Assembly: GCA_033763895.1 (NCBI GenBank)
Contig: JANRJQ010000010.1
Coordinates: forward strand, 624,146-688,145
Source: Chloroherpetonaceae bacterium
Lineage (GTDB): Bacteria > Bacteroidota > Chlorobiia > Chlorobiales > Thermochlorobacteraceae
Length of the DNA stretch: 64,000 nt
Direction of reading: 5' to 3'
The notes under the pieces were generated by a model. The model ran no database searches, was not told the origin of the DNA, and was given only the letters and a program-made list of their open reading frames with translations. The position numbers were made by a program, and so were the translations under genes. Each line of letters begins with the position of its first letter. Position 1 is the stretch's first letter. Shown here piece after piece: positions 36,870-46,646 of the stretch.

Positions 36870-37976
36870 ATGGATTTTAGATACGGCCCTTGGCAAGAAA
36901 GACACGAGAAATCGGACGGGAAAAGCGGGAACGAGAAGCTGCTCTCGATCTTTTTGCAACTGTTAACACTAACAAACGGTAATGTGGGTGAAGCATTGCA
37001 GTGGATGACGGATCTCGACAATCAATATGAGTTAACAGATGGTGACGATGGAATCGGAAATTTTATTGATTGGCTCAAACGGGAAGGCTATATCTCAGAC
37101 GCAGGCGAGGAAGGGAAATTTGAGGTGCTTGGAAAAGCAACAAAAAAAATACGAGAAGACTCATTGAATGAAATCTTTACGAGTCTTCGAAAGCAAAGCC
37201 TAATGGGTAATCACCGAATGGAGAAATCAGGTAGTTCTGAAGAGCCGCTTCCAGAATCAAGAAATTGGAAATTTGGGGACAATCTGCAAAATATTGATTT
37301 CACCGAATCATTGAATAACTCTCTCAAGCGTGCCGGAATTGACGAAATCACTTTTCATGAAGAAGATCTAAAGGTACATGACACCGAGCATCAAACGTCG
37401 TGTGCCACCGTACTTATGATTGATATTTCTCACTCGATGATTCTTTACGGTGAAGATCGAATTACGCCAGCAAAACGGGTTGCAATGGCGCTTGCTGAGC
37501 TAATCACTTCGCGCTATCCTAAAGACAGTCTTGATATTATTCTTTTTGGTGATGAAGCGTGGGAAGTTAGTATTCAAGAGCTGCCATTTGTTAGTGTTGG
37601 TCCTTACCACACCAATACCAAAGCGGGGCTAAATCTTGCTCGAGCATTACTTCGTAGAAGAAAAAATAAAAACAAACAGATTTTTATGATTACTGACGGC
37701 AAGCCCTCTGCGATCAACGAAGGAATAAAAATTTATAAAAATTCTTTTGGGCTAGATAGAAAAATTGTCAATAAAACACTCGATGAGGCGGTGCTTTGCA
37801 GGAAGGATAAGATTGTAATCACAACATTTATGCTTGCAACCGATACATACCTTCAAAATTTCGTCAATGAACTTACCGAAGTGGCAAAAGGTAGGGCATA
37901 TTTTAGTGGGCTCGATCATTTAGGTGACTACATGTTTACCGATTACATCCGAAATCGGAAAAAAAAGTTGAGATAA
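36870..37976 (+). CDS. VWA-domain protein
   Basis: A 368-residue cytoplasmic protein. The C-terminal half is a von Willebrand A domain with an intact metal site: D185-I-S187-H-S189 (LMIDISHSM), a threonine in PYHTNTKAG and the aspartate of MITDGKPSA. The N-terminal half is helical and unrecognised, with EALQWMTDLDNQYE. Such VWA proteins usually act with a MoxR-type AAA ATPase to insert metals or assemble complexes; no such ATPase gene is next to it. It is divergent from the NtrC-type regulator. A strong terminator follows 12 bases downstream. Confidence 0.85.
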   Translation: MDFRYGPWQERHEKSDGKSGNEKLLSIFLQLLTLTNGNVGEALQWMTDLDNQYELTDGDDGIGNFIDWLKREGYISDAGEEGKFEVLGKATKKIREDSLNEIFTSLRKQSLMGNHRMEKSGSSEEPLPESRNWKFGDNLQNIDFTESLNNSLKRAGIDEITFHEEDLKVHDTEHQTSCATVLMIDISHSMILYGEDRITPAKRVAMALAELITSRYPKDSLDIILFGDEAWEVSIQELPFVSVGPYHTNTKAGLNLARALLRRRKNKNKQIFMITDGKPSAINEGIKIYKNSFGLDRKIVNKTLDEAVLCRKDKIVITTFMLATDTYLQNFVNELTEVAKGRAYFSGLDHLGDYMFTDYIRNRKKKLR

Positions 37977-37988
37977 AGTGGTCACAAA

Positions 37989-38020
37989 GCAAAAGGGGAT
38001 GCTACTGCATCCCCTTTTGC
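37989..38020. terminator. Bidirectional terminator between the VWA gene and pckG
   Basis: A perfect 14-bp stem, GCAAAAGGGGATGC (37989-38002) with GCATCCCCTTTTGC (38007-38020), around TACT. It lies between convergent genes. Confidence 0.85.
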
Positions 38021-38035
38021 AATAGACAAACAAAT

Positions 38036-39931
38036 TTACTTTGATTGTTCTGAGTAACGCTCAGGCGCAAGACCCCAGTGAGCCGGAGAGCGCCACAAGC
38101 TTGAAAGAATCAATTCTCTCATCAAAATAAATTCTTTCGGTAATCTGTCATAAAGTTTTTCAAATAGCTCTTCATGCGAAAGTACTTCTTGTTTCCAAGC
38201 TTCTCGATCGACATCCATCAACACATCAAAGTCTTTCTTTGAAAAATTGAGCCCTTCCCAATTCAAGTCTTCATATCGTGGCATCCAACCAAGCGGGCTT
38301 TCGATGGCGGATTTTGTGCCGTGCACTCTATCGATAATCCATTCAAGAACGCGCATGTTGTCTCCAAAACCGGGCCACATGAAGTTGCCATCTTTATCTT
38401 TACGGAACCAATTGACGCAGAAAATTCGTGGAGGGTTAGCCAATGAGCGCCCCATTTGTAACCAATGATTGAAATAATCTCCCATATGATAGCCACAGAA
38501 GGGAAGCATTGCAAACGGGTCTCGTCGAACTTGACCTATATTCCCGAATGCAGCGGCAGTCATTTCGGAACCAATAGTTGAAGCGAGGTAAACGCCAAAG
38601 TTCCAATTTGCAGCTTGATAAACCAAAGGCACCACTGTCGCGCGGCGACCTCCGAAAATAAAGGCTGAGATAGGAACGCCGGCCGGGTTTTCCCAATCTT
38701 TGTCAATCACCGGGCAACGATTTGCGGCAACTGTGAAGCGTGCATTTGGATGAGCGGCTTTGCGTTCTTTCGCATCGGCAGGTGTCCATTTTTTTCCTGT
38801 CCAATCAATACATTCTGCCGGAGCATCGCCATCCATCCCTTCCCACCAAACATCACCATCCGGGGTTAAAGCGACATTTGTAAAGATGGTATCGGCTTTT
38901 ACCGCTTCCATCATATTGGGATTACTCATATAAGAAGTTCCGGGAGCGACGCCAAAGAAGCCTGCTTCCGGATTTATTGCTCGAAGCCCACCGTCTTCGC
39001 TACGCTTAATCCAAGCGATATCATCGCCAATGGTAGTAATCTTCCATCCATTCAAAGCTTTTGGTGGAATAATCATCGCGAAATTTGTTTTTCCACAAGC
39101 ACTTGGGAAAGCTGCAGCCACATATGTTTTTTCACCCTTTGGAGATTCTGCACCTAAAATGAGCATGTGTTCGGCAAGCCAACCTTCATCTCGTCCCATT
39201 ACACTTGCAATACGAAGTGCGAAGCATTTTTTTCCTAATAAAGCATTACCGCCATAACCCGAACCATAAGACCAGATTTCGCGATCTTCAGGAAAATGCA
39301 CGATATATTTTTCAGTTCGGTTACAAGGCCACGGAACATCTTTTTGACCATCCGCTAAAGGTGCACCAACTGTATGAACGCAAGGAACGAAGTCTCCATT
39401 GCCTAAAACGTCCCAGACCTTTTTACCCATTCGAGTCATCAATTTCATATTGATGACAACATAAGCCGAGTCTGTAATTTCAATTCCAATTTGAGATATT
39501 TTTGATCCCAAAGGGCCCATACTGAAAGGAATGATATACATCGTGCGACCTTTCATACAACCATCAAAAATCCGACCTAATGTTTGACGCATTTCGCGTG
39601 GGTCAACCCAATTGTTGGTTGGGCCAGCATCTTGACGGCGAAGGCTGCAAATGAAAGTTTTATCTTCAACGCGAGCGACATCACTTGCATCTGTACGGCA
39701 GTAGTAGCTATTTGGGCGCTTTTCAGGGTTAAGCTTTACAAAGGTACCGGCTTCGACTAACTCATTGCAAAGGCGGTTATATTCTTCCTCAGAACCGTCA
39801 CACCAATGAACATTATTGGGTTTGCAAAGTGTTACAATTTTATTGATCCAAGTTTTTCCTCGGTCATTTCGTACATAATCAGGAATTGATACTGCCGATG
39901 CGACTTCGGCTTCATCGATATAGGTACTCAT
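38036..39931 (-). CDS. pckG: Phosphoenolpyruvate carboxykinase (GTP)
   Basis: Converts oxaloacetate plus GTP to phosphoenolpyruvate, at the start of gluconeogenesis. At 631 residues it is the GTP form, about 100 residues longer than the ATP form. The GTP signature [15 protein letters not shown] has the reactive P-loop cysteine, and the substrate loop reads [15 protein letters not shown]. Other matches are [20 protein letters not shown] and FIFGGRR. A perfect AAGGAGA sits six bases ahead of the ATG. It is flanked by a terminator and a 169-base gap, so it is probably transcribed alone. Confidence 0.95.
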   Translation of the reverse strand: MSTYIDEAEVASAVSIPDYVRNDRGKTWINKIVTLCKPNNVHWCDGSEEEYNRLCNELVEAGTFVKLNPEKRPNSYYCRTDASDVARVEDKTFICSLRRQDAGPTNNWVDPREMRQTLGRIFDGCMKGRTMYIIPFSMGPLGSKISQIGIEITDSAYVVINMKLMTRMGKKVWDVLGNGDFVPCVHTVGAPLADGQKDVPWPCNRTEKYIVHFPEDREIWSYGSGYGGNALLGKKCFALRIASVMGRDEGWLAEHMLILGAESPKGEKTYVAAAFPSACGKTNFAMIIPPKALNGWKITTIGDDIAWIKRSEDGGLRAINPEAGFFGVAPGTSYMSNPNMMEAVKADTIFTNVALTPDGDVWWEGMDGDAPAECIDWTGKKWTPADAKERKAAHPNARFTVAANRCPVIDKDWENPAGVPISAFIFGGRRATVVPLVYQAANWNFGVYLASTIGSEMTAAAFGNIGQVRRDPFAMLPFCGYHMGDYFNHWLQMGRSLANPPRIFCVNWFRKDKDGNFMWPGFGDNMRVLEWIIDRVHGTKSAIESPLGWMPRYEDLNWEGLNFSKKDFDVLMDVDREAWKQEVLSHEELFEKLYDRLPKEFILMRELILSSLWRSPAHWGLAPERYSEQSK

Positions 39932-39936
39932 AAATT

Positions 39937-39942
39937 CTCCTT
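39937..39942 (-). promoter_or_regulatory. Ribosome binding site of pckG
   Basis: AAGGAG on the minus strand lies five to six bases before ATG 39931. It is one of the few strong Shine-Dalgarno sites in the window. Confidence 0.65.
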
Positions 39943-40100
39943 AAAAAAAGGTTAATTATTCAAAGTTATGTTCATTTTTCGCCTCAGCACATGCATCAGC
40001 ATTATAAAAGTATATAAAGTTGGAAAATGAAAAAGAGACTTCTTTTATTATGTTTTCCGTACATTTATAGAATTTCATTAAAATTTTTTACCGCTTCTTG

Positions 40101-40979
40101 TTAAGGTTCATTTGTTTTGTTTGTTAGCCCTAAAATTCCACCCTTTTTTCTCTGTTCGCGTCTTTCCTTTTCCTGTTGAAGTTCTTCCTCTTTTCGTAAT
40201 TGAGCCTCAAGTACTTTGAAACGTTCGATCTCGATTTCAATACCACCATCGTGATAAGAATTTCTATCGACAAAGTTTCTGACTACAGGGTCTGGCGTTT
40301 CACGAAGTTGATCGATTGACCCTCTGAAATACACTTGACCACCTTCAAGCATAGTCACACGGTCAGCTACCTTATATACACTTTGCATATCATGTGTGAT
40401 TACGATGGAAGTAACTTTTAATTCAATTGCTAATTTTGAGATCAATGAATCAATCGCATCGGACATGATAGGGTCTAACCCTGTGGTTGGTTCATCATAA
40501 AAGATGTATTGCGGATTGGTTGCTAAGGCTCGGGCCAAACCAACGCGTTTCCGCATCCCACCTGATAGTTCTGATGGCTTTAAATGCTGAATTTCAGGAA
40601 GCCCGACCATTTCAAGTTTCTCCGCCACAATTTTATTGATTTCACCATTCGTCATGTGATAAACCTCATGAAGCGCAAGCCCGATATTTTCGCCGACAGT
40701 GAGAGAATCGAATAAAGCAGCGCCTTGAAAGACAAGTCCAATTTTTTGACGCATAGCGGCAAGTTCTTTCGGAGTCATATCTTCGACAATTTTTCCGTCA
40801 ATTCGAACCTCTCCTTTATCCGGCGTCAAAAGACCAACGATAAGTTTAGTCATAACTGATTTACCACAACCGCTTCTTCCAATGATGACCATTGTTTCCC
40901 CATTTTGGACATTCATAGTCACACCGCGGAGCACTTCCTTATTCCCGAATTGTTTGTGAAGATTTCTAACTTCTATCAT
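40101..40979 (-). CDS. mlaF: MlaF-like ABC transporter ATP-binding protein
   Basis: The ATPase of an MCE/Mla-type lipid transporter. The 292 residues contain Walker A GRSGCGKS, the Q-loop VFQGAALFDSLTV typical of MlaF, the signature LSGGMRKRVGLARAL, Walker B YIFYDEPTTGLDP and the switch histidine VITHDMQ. A charged, coiled C-terminal tail (EEELQQEKERREQRKKG) is longer than in the Escherichia protein. Its partner genes (MlaE permease, MCE-domain MlaD) are not adjacent. It starts six bases after the GAF-PP2C gene. Confidence 0.87.
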   Translation of the reverse strand: MIEVRNLHKQFGNKEVLRGVTMNVQNGETMVIIGRSGCGKSVMTKLIVGLLTPDKGEVRIDGKIVEDMTPKELAAMRQKIGLVFQGAALFDSLTVGENIGLALHEVYHMTNGEINKIVAEKLEMVGLPEIQHLKPSELSGGMRKRVGLARALATNPQYIFYDEPTTGLDPIMSDAIDSLISKLAIELKVTSIVITHDMQSVYKVADRVTMLEGGQVYFRGSIDQLRETPDPVVRNFVDRNSYHDGGIEIEIERFKVLEAQLRKEEELQQEKERREQRKKGGILGLTNKTNEP

Positions 40980-40985
40980 TGGTCA

Positions 40986-42278
40986 TCAAGAAAAGGTTCG
41001 GATATAAACCGAAGTTAAATCGTCATTAACATGCTCTTGGTGAAGGTGCTTATTGATCTCTTCAAGGAGAGTGGGAAGAACGGAATCAAAAGGGAGAGAT
41101 GCTGATTTCTTAAAGAATTCATAAACCCGTTCATCCCCAAAAAAATCGATTTCTTTTGGATGAAAATCTTTTTCAGAATGTAATGAATGGTTTATAACAG
41201 CCTCTGTAATTCCATCTGTGAATAGAGCAATTGCATCACCACTATTAAAATCAAGGGACGCACTTTCGTAACTGGAATCCGGAAAAATCCCTAAAGGAAA
41301 CCCTCCAACGGTGAGCTCTTGAATTGAACCGTTTGAAATAAACAGTTGTGGGAGATGACCGGCATTAACATATTCTATTTCTTTTCTTTCAGTGTCAATT
41401 AAAATCGCAAAAAAAGTGATATACCGTTCTACTGTGGTTCCTTCTTGAATAGCTTTATTTAATTTTGTCACCAGTATCTTTAAATCTTCTGCACCACCAA
41501 CCAACGCATGAAGCCAAGCCTGCATTGAGGAAACAAGAAGAGCGGCGGGCACCCCCTTTCCGGCGACATCTGCAATAATGACCAATACACGCGTATCACT
41601 AAGTTTTATGATGTCATAAAAATCTCCACTTACACTTCGGCTTGGAATATTAAAAGCGGAAATAGATAAACCTTCAATTTGCGGGATATTTTTTGGAAGC
41701 AATAATCTTTGGATTGATGCAGCAATGTCAAGTTCTTTTTCAATACTTTCTTGTTCAATGGCTTTTCGATGGAGCATTGCGTTTTCAATAGCAAGTGATG
41801 CGTGAACAGAAAGAAGTGAGAGATATTCTTCGTCTTGCTTATTAAACTTACCCTTTTCTTTGTTGAGCAATTGAAATACACCAATTATTTTTCCTACACT
41901 GTTTCTCATTGGCATTGTCAGCATTGAAGTAGTTCGAAACCCACTGACTAAATCGGTTTTTCTTGAGAAGCGTGGATCTTTATAGGCATCCTTAAGATTA
42001 ATCGTTTCTCCAGTAGAGCCCACATAACCAGCAATTCCTTCTCCCAAAGGCAAGCGAATTTCGATTCCTGAATTTTCTTGCATAACGTGAGACCAAATTT
42101 CATTGGTTTTTCGATCAATGAGGTATATGGTTCCTCGATCTGCTTTGCAAGATTGCGTCGCTAAATTTAAAATTATTTGTAATAGTTCCTTTAAATCGAG
42201 CGTTGAATTCAGCAACTTACTTGCTTCCAAGAGGCGCGACATCACTTGAACTCGACTCATTTTAGAGGTTTTTGGCAT
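40986..42278 (-). CDS. GAF-domain PP2C phosphatase (SpoIIE/RsbU type)
   Basis: A 430-residue signalling protein. Residues about 25-165 form a GAF sensor domain (KELLQIILNLATQSCKADRGTIYLID). A helical linker (ESIEKELDIAASIQRLLLP) and a PP2C-type serine phosphatase (about 195-425) follow. The phosphatase has SGDFYDIIKLSD, VIIADVAGKGVPAALLVS and ALFTDGITEA, with the metal-binding aspartates present. RsbU-like enzymes dephosphorylate anti-sigma-factor antagonists. No STAS or anti-sigma partner is beside it. It is followed six bases later by the MlaF-like gene, which makes one operon. Confidence 0.92.
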   Translation of the reverse strand: MPKTSKMSRVQVMSRLLEASKLLNSTLDLKELLQIILNLATQSCKADRGTIYLIDRKTNEIWSHVMQENSGIEIRLPLGEGIAGYVGSTGETINLKDAYKDPRFSRKTDLVSGFRTTSMLTMPMRNSVGKIIGVFQLLNKEKGKFNKQDEEYLSLLSVHASLAIENAMLHRKAIEQESIEKELDIAASIQRLLLPKNIPQIEGLSISAFNIPSRSVSGDFYDIIKLSDTRVLVIIADVAGKGVPAALLVSSMQAWLHALVGGAEDLKILVTKLNKAIQEGTTVERYITFFAILIDTERKEIEYVNAGHLPQLFISNGSIQELTVGGFPLGIFPDSSYESASLDFNSGDAIALFTDGITEAVINHSLHSEKDFHPKEIDFFGDERVYEFFKKSASLPFDSVLPTLLEEINKHLHQEHVNDDLTSVYIRTFS

Positions 42279-42379
42279 ATGCCTTTTGTGTACATTCTAA
42301 AAGATTGAAGTTATTTTCATAAAATAGTCAATAAATCGGAATGAAATTTTTCATTTCAAGTTAAACATCGAAAGAGAAA

Positions 42380-43195
42380 ATGAATGGTTTAAAAGAAGGC
42401 GGGGATTTGATTATTGCCGATAAATCTTTTCGCTCAAGGCTCTTAATGGGAACCTCTCGTTTTCCCAACCCACAAACAATGCTCGAGTCTCTAGAAGCCA
42501 GCGGAGCAGAAATTGTGACCTTGGCTGTTCGTAGAATTGAATTAAAAGATCGTTCAGAAGAAAGCTTAATCCACTACCTTGAGAGCAATAAATATTTTTT
42601 CCTTCCAAATACGGCTGGTTGCTTTACGGCAAAAGAAGCAATCTTAACGGCTGAATTGGCTCGAGAGGCATTGGAAACGAATTGGATTAAGTTGGAGGTC
42701 ATTGGTGATGATGAAACACTTTTCCCTGATGTAGTTGAACTTTTGAAGGCGGCATCTGCGCTTGTTCAGAAGAATTTTATCGTTATGGCCTATTGCAACG
42801 ATGATGTCATCATCTGTAAAAAACTGCGGGATATCGGCTGCGCTTCTGTGATGCCTTTGGGTTCGCCAATTGGTTCTGGAATGGGAATACGAAATCCATA
42901 TAATATGCAGATTATTCGTGAGCAAATTACCGATATTCCGTTGATAGTCGATGCCGGTATTGGAACTGCTTCTGATGCGGCACTTGCAATGGAATTAGGC
43001 TATGATGGCGTTCTATTGAATACGGCTGTTTCTCAGGCAAAGCATCCGATAAAAATGGCTCGTTCGATGCGATACGCTGTTGAATCCGGCAGACTTTCTT
43101 TTGAAGCAGGAAGAATTCCAAAAAAACTTTATGCTACGGCTTCAAGCCCGGTAGAGGGTTTAATCTCCTTATCCGAAACTAACATTCATTCATGA
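42380..43195 (+). CDS. thiG: Thiazole synthase
   Basis: Builds the thiazole phosphate half of thiamine from 1-deoxyxylulose phosphate, dehydroglycine or glycine imine, and the ThiS thiocarboxylate. The 271 residues form a TIM barrel. The Schiff-base lysine is K104 in [15 protein letters not shown], and [13 protein letters not shown] and [12 protein letters not shown] are the phosphate-binding and family signatures. Its last four bases (ATGA) overlap the start of the next gene. ThiS, ThiF, ThiH/ThiO and ThiC are not in the window. Confidence 0.96.
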   Translation: MNGLKEGGDLIIADKSFRSRLLMGTSRFPNPQTMLESLEASGAEIVTLAVRRIELKDRSEESLIHYLESNKYFFLPNTAGCFTAKEAILTAELAREALETNWIKLEVIGDDETLFPDVVELLKAASALVQKNFIVMAYCNDDVIICKKLRDIGCASVMPLGSPIGSGMGIRNPYNMQIIREQITDIPLIVDAGIGTASDAALAMELGYDGVLLNTAVSQAKHPIKMARSMRYAVESGRLSFEAGRIPKKLYATASSPVEGLISLSETNIHS

Positions 43196-43806
43196 TTCAA
43201 TCCCGACTCTTATTAATCACAGACCGTAAAGCATGTGGTGAAAGAACATTGGAACAAGTTGTTGAGGCTTCTTGCAAAAACGGTGTAAGACTTGTTCAAT
43301 TTCGCGAAAAGGATGTCTCTCCAAGAGATGCTTTCGGATATGCAAAAGCTTTAAGAGAAATCACGGTGAAGTATGGAGCGAAGCTCATTATCAATTCTTT
43401 TCTCGATATTGCTTTGGCTGTCGATGCCGATGGAATTCATTTAAGCTCAACAGGAATTCCGATTCATGAAATTCGAAAACAAAAACCAAACCTTCTTTTA
43501 GGAAAAAGTACCCACTCGCTTAGTGAAGCCCTTGAAGCTCAGTTACAAGGTGCTGATTACATTCAATTTGGACCGGTTTATGATACTCCGTCAAAAAAGA
43601 TATATGGCCAAGCACAAGGTGTTGAAAAACTATCGGTGATTACATCGAAACTTCACATCCCGGTTTTTGCAGTTGGAGGAATCACGCCCGAAAATGCAAG
43701 TGCCTGTATGAATGCTGGTGCTGCAGGAATTGCGGTGATTCGATCTTTAATGACCGCAAAAGATATTTCAAGAACCTTGCAATCGTTTAATTTGGCTTTG
43801 AGTTAA
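43192..43806 (+). CDS. tenI: TenI-like thiamine phosphate synthase family protein
   Basis: A 204-residue TIM barrel of the ThiE/TenI family. It has [32 protein letters not shown] and [12 protein letters not shown]. The NDRVD segment of true ThiE is replaced by NSFLD, and there is the STHS form, both typical of TenI, the thiazole tautomerase. It starts inside the end of thiG (ATGA overlap), so the two are translationally coupled. It could instead be a second ThiE; TenI is the better fit. Confidence 0.78.
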   Translation: MIQSRLLLITDRKACGERTLEQVVEASCKNGVRLVQFREKDVSPRDAFGYAKALREITVKYGAKLIINSFLDIALAVDADGIHLSSTGIPIHEIRKQKPNLLLGKSTHSLSEALEAQLQGADYIQFGPVYDTPSKKIYGQAQGVEKLSVITSKLHIPVFAVGGITPENASACMNAGAAGIAVIRSLMTAKDISRTLQSFNLALS

Positions 43807-43811
43807 GTGAA

Positions 43812-44441
43812 ATGAAGTTAGAAATCAAAAAGGGTGGAATATGCGTGATTACAGATTCCTTAATTCAAAATCGATTTACGCACGAGAAACTTGCTGAGCT
43901 TGCTATCAAAGGTGGTGCTTCATTGATTCAATTACGAGAAAAGCAAAAAAGTGATGCTGACCTTTTTGAAATTGCACAAAAGGTAAAAGTTGTTTGCAAT
44001 CGATTTAAAATCCCGTTTATCATTAACGATCGCGTCGATATCGCGCTTCTTTCAGGTGCTGATGGCGTTCATCTTGGTCAAAATGACCTTCCCATTGTTG
44101 TTGCACGTAAGATTTTAGGGGAAAATAAAATTATTGGAGGAAGCGCAGGTTCTCTTGCTGAAGCAAAGCAAGTGGAGCGTGATGGTGCCGACTATATTGG
44201 GATTGGTCACATATACCACACATCAACGAAAGAAAAGCTTTCTGAACCGCTTGGGCTCGAAAAATTGAAAGAGATTACGAGTCAGATTTCAATACCAATT
44301 TTTGCAATCGGCGGAATTAATCACAAAAATATCAAACCAGTTTTTTTGGCGGGGGCTTCCGTTGTTGCGGTAATTTCTTGTGTTGTATCTGCCGAAAATC
44401 CTGAACTCGCAATGAAAGAATTGATATCGTCTTGCGTTTAG
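43812..44441 (+). CDS. thiE: Thiamine phosphate synthase
   Basis: Joins the pyrimidine pyrophosphate and thiazole phosphate to make thiamine phosphate. The 209 residues have the ThiE motifs QLREKQKS, IINDRVDIALLSGADGVHLGQNDLP and GIGHIYHTSTKEK. The usual GVSTH loop reads GGSAGS. It follows the TenI-like gene by five bases, completing a thiG-tenI-thiE operon. The 3' end overlaps the convergent glycosyltransferase gene by four bases. Confidence 0.9.
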   Translation: MKLEIKKGGICVITDSLIQNRFTHEKLAELAIKGGASLIQLREKQKSDADLFEIAQKVKVVCNRFKIPFIINDRVDIALLSGADGVHLGQNDLPIVVARKILGENKIIGGSAGSLAEAKQVERDGADYIGIGHIYHTSTKEKLSEPLGLEKLKEITSQISIPIFAIGGINHKNIKPVFLAGASVVAVISCVVSAENPELAMKELISSCV

Positions 44442-45625
44442 AATCCTGCTTTTGGAGACGGAATATTCAACAATCGCCGATAGACAGATAGCGTTTCACT
44501 TGCCGTAGCTTTCCAGCTAAAAAACTTTTCCCTTTCAAATCCTTTTTGAATGAGTTGGTTTTCTAAAATAGGGTTGGTTAAAACCTTCGTTAGCTTTTCT
44601 GTAAGCTCTTCGGGAGAATTGAAATAAAGACCTGCATCTCCAATAACTTCCGGCATACTTGATGATTCTCTTGCTATAACCGGGCAGCCACATTTCATCG
44701 CCTCAATTGCAGTTAGCCCAAAACCTTCATAAAAACTTGGTAAAACAAATACTTTGGCAGATTGATAAAGGCTAATGAGTTCTGGTTCTGAAATTCTTCC
44801 TGTAAAAGTTAGCGAGCCGCCACTCTTTGCAATTATTTCAGAAAATCGTTTGAATTTTATTGGATGAAGTGATAACGCACCGTCACCGGCAATGACCAAA
44901 GGCGATTTTATCCCTTGATTTAATAGTTTTTGATAAGACTCTAAAAGGGTTCCTAATCCCTTGATTTTTCTTGCTGCGCCAACAAACAGAATGAAATTTT
45001 TAAACGGTAATCCAAATTTCTTTAGAACCCTTGCTTGAGTTGTCGCGGGGTTTTCTGTGAAATACAGGTTCTCTTTTAGTGTAATTGCCGCGGCTTCATA
45101 AATCACAGTGATTTTTTCGGAATCGACACGAATCGTTTTAATGATATCACGTTTTGTATTCTGAGAAACTGCTATGATTTCATCTGCCCTTTTTATGGAA
45201 GGGACTCCAAAGCGCTGAAAGTATAGTTTTGACTTAAAATCAACCTCAGTTGATTGAACAATTGGGAATACATCATGAACGGTGGTAAGGTAAATGACCC
45301 CGTTTCTTTTTGGCCCCAAAGGTAAAAAAGCGCTTAACCCGTGAATCAACTTGATATTCTCTTTTTCAATAACTCGCTTTAATTGAAGCGAGAGATTGAA
45401 CAAACCTACAAGTTGTTTACCTCCGGTTTGAATCCCTTTGAATGTCCAATTCGGAATCGATTCGGGTTTAATTCCTAAATCTTTGAGGTTGACTTTTGAA
45501 TCGTGAATCACTAAAAATTTTTCTGAAGGTAGTGCTTCAATCAAATGTTTAATTAATTGAAGTGAATAGTTTCCCACCCCTGAATTTTGATTGCGGAGGG
45601 CTAAAGCTTCAATAAGTATGGTCAT
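44438..45625 (-). CDS. GT4-family glycosyltransferase
   Basis: A 395-residue GT-B enzyme of surface-glycan synthesis. The donor domain has ILFVGAARKIKGLGTLL, FTGRISEPELISLYQSAKVFVLPSFYEGFGLTAIEAMKCGCPVIA and SMPEVIGDAGLYF, with the usual E(x7)E nucleotide-sugar motif. The acceptor domain opens MTILIEALALRNQNSGVGNYS, typical of GT4. It is the last of four glycosyltransferase genes and overlaps the previous one by 17 bases. Confidence 0.92.
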   Translation of the reverse strand: MTILIEALALRNQNSGVGNYSLQLIKHLIEALPSEKFLVIHDSKVNLKDLGIKPESIPNWTFKGIQTGGKQLVGLFNLSLQLKRVIEKENIKLIHGLSAFLPLGPKRNGVIYLTTVHDVFPIVQSTEVDFKSKLYFQRFGVPSIKRADEIIAVSQNTKRDIIKTIRVDSEKITVIYEAAAITLKENLYFTENPATTQARVLKKFGLPFKNFILFVGAARKIKGLGTLLESYQKLLNQGIKSPLVIAGDGALSLHPIKFKRFSEIIAKSGGSLTFTGRISEPELISLYQSAKVFVLPSFYEGFGLTAIEAMKCGCPVIARESSSMPEVIGDAGLYFNSPEELTEKLTKVLTNPILENQLIQKGFEREKFFSWKATASETLSVYRRLLNIPSPKAGF

Positions 45626-46646
45626 TAATTCTTTGGCTTAAAATGTGATTAAGTTGATTCAAAACATCATCCGGAAGAATTGATTTCATACATTCGTTAT
45701 TCGTGCATTTCGCGAATGTTCTTCCATCGTAACAAGGGCGACAAGGTAAATTATCACCACCCCAAAGTGTTATCACATCTGAACGAACAGGAGAAAAGTT
45801 GCAAGGGTTTGTAGGGCCAAATAAAGCAATGATTGGCGTTGAAGTCAACGATCCTAAGTGGAGATTGCCGGTATCATGTGATACTAAAGCATTACTATAT
45901 GAAATGACTTCAACACATTCCAATAGCGTCGTTTTTCCCACGAGATTAATCACATTCGGAAGGTGAGCGAAATGCTTTGCGTCCGCAAGATCCGATGGTG
46001 CTCCTATTAAAACGACCTTGATTCCAAACTCGCTTAATTTTGTTGCCAGAGTTAGGTAATGTTCAATTGGCCACCGTTTCAAAGGTGCTTCCGATAAAGC
46101 GTTTTTCGCCCCGCCTACACTTAAACAAACATACGCAGACTTTTCGCTGAAAAATTGTTTCACTTGAGAAGCCTCTTCTCGTCGTTGGAGCTGTGGAAGA
46201 GCAGCGGATTGATTTTCAAAGGAATCAAGATTCAAATACAGATTAAGGTATTCATTAGAGTAATGTCTTGAGGGGTTAGGTAGAACTCTTCCTTTTCTTT
46301 TGAAAAATCGCGTCTCTTTCGCTGTTGTAAAAAGTGAGATTAACCTAAATCGACTATCTGAATGAAGCGTGAGAATAAGTTCAAATTTCTTTAAGAATAA
46401 TGACTTCCAAACTTTGAAAAGTTCGGTTCCTTTAGAGAAAAAAGAGGTTCCAAAGAGCTTTTTCTCATCAACAATTATAGGGGTAATAATTTCTTTAAAA
46501 GGTGTAAGCAATTCAGCAGAAGATTTCCCAATAACCCAAGTTACTTGAGTTTCAGGCTCATACTTTTGAATCCAATCAATAATCGAAAGGGACATGACAA
46601 CATCACCAATTCCGAGAATCTTTACAATCAGTACCTTTTTAGACAT
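45609..46646 (-). CDS. GT9-family heptosyltransferase-like protein
   Basis: A 345-residue GT9 enzyme, the family of ADP-heptose:LPS heptosyltransferases. The N-terminus VLIVKILGIGDVVMSLSII and the C-terminal block VSHDTGNLHLGSLTSTPIIALFGPTNPCN are diagnostic. A cysteine-rich stretch (PCRPCYDGRTFAKCTNNEC) near the end is also common in the family. It overlaps its neighbours by 8 and 17 bases. The donor may be heptose or another sugar, and no waa genes are present. Confidence 0.92.
   Translation of the reverse strand: MSKKVLIVKILGIGDVVMSLSIIDWIQKYEPETQVTWVIGKSSAELLTPFKEIITPIIVDEKKLFGTSFFSKGTELFKVWKSLFLKKFELILTLHSDSRFRLISLFTTAKETRFFKRKGRVLPNPSRHYSNEYLNLYLNLDSFENQSAALPQLQRREEASQVKQFFSEKSAYVCLSVGGAKNALSEAPLKRWPIEHYLTLATKLSEFGIKVVLIGAPSDLADAKHFAHLPNVINLVGKTTLLECVEVISYSNALVSHDTGNLHLGSLTSTPIIALFGPTNPCNFSPVRSDVITLWGGDNLPCRPCYDGRTFAKCTNNECMKSILPDDVLNQLNHILSQRINDHTY

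Noticed and set aside
42279-42379. Possible TPP riboswitch before thiG
   Set aside because: The 101-base leader lacks the conserved CTGAGA and other core elements of the TPP aptamer.
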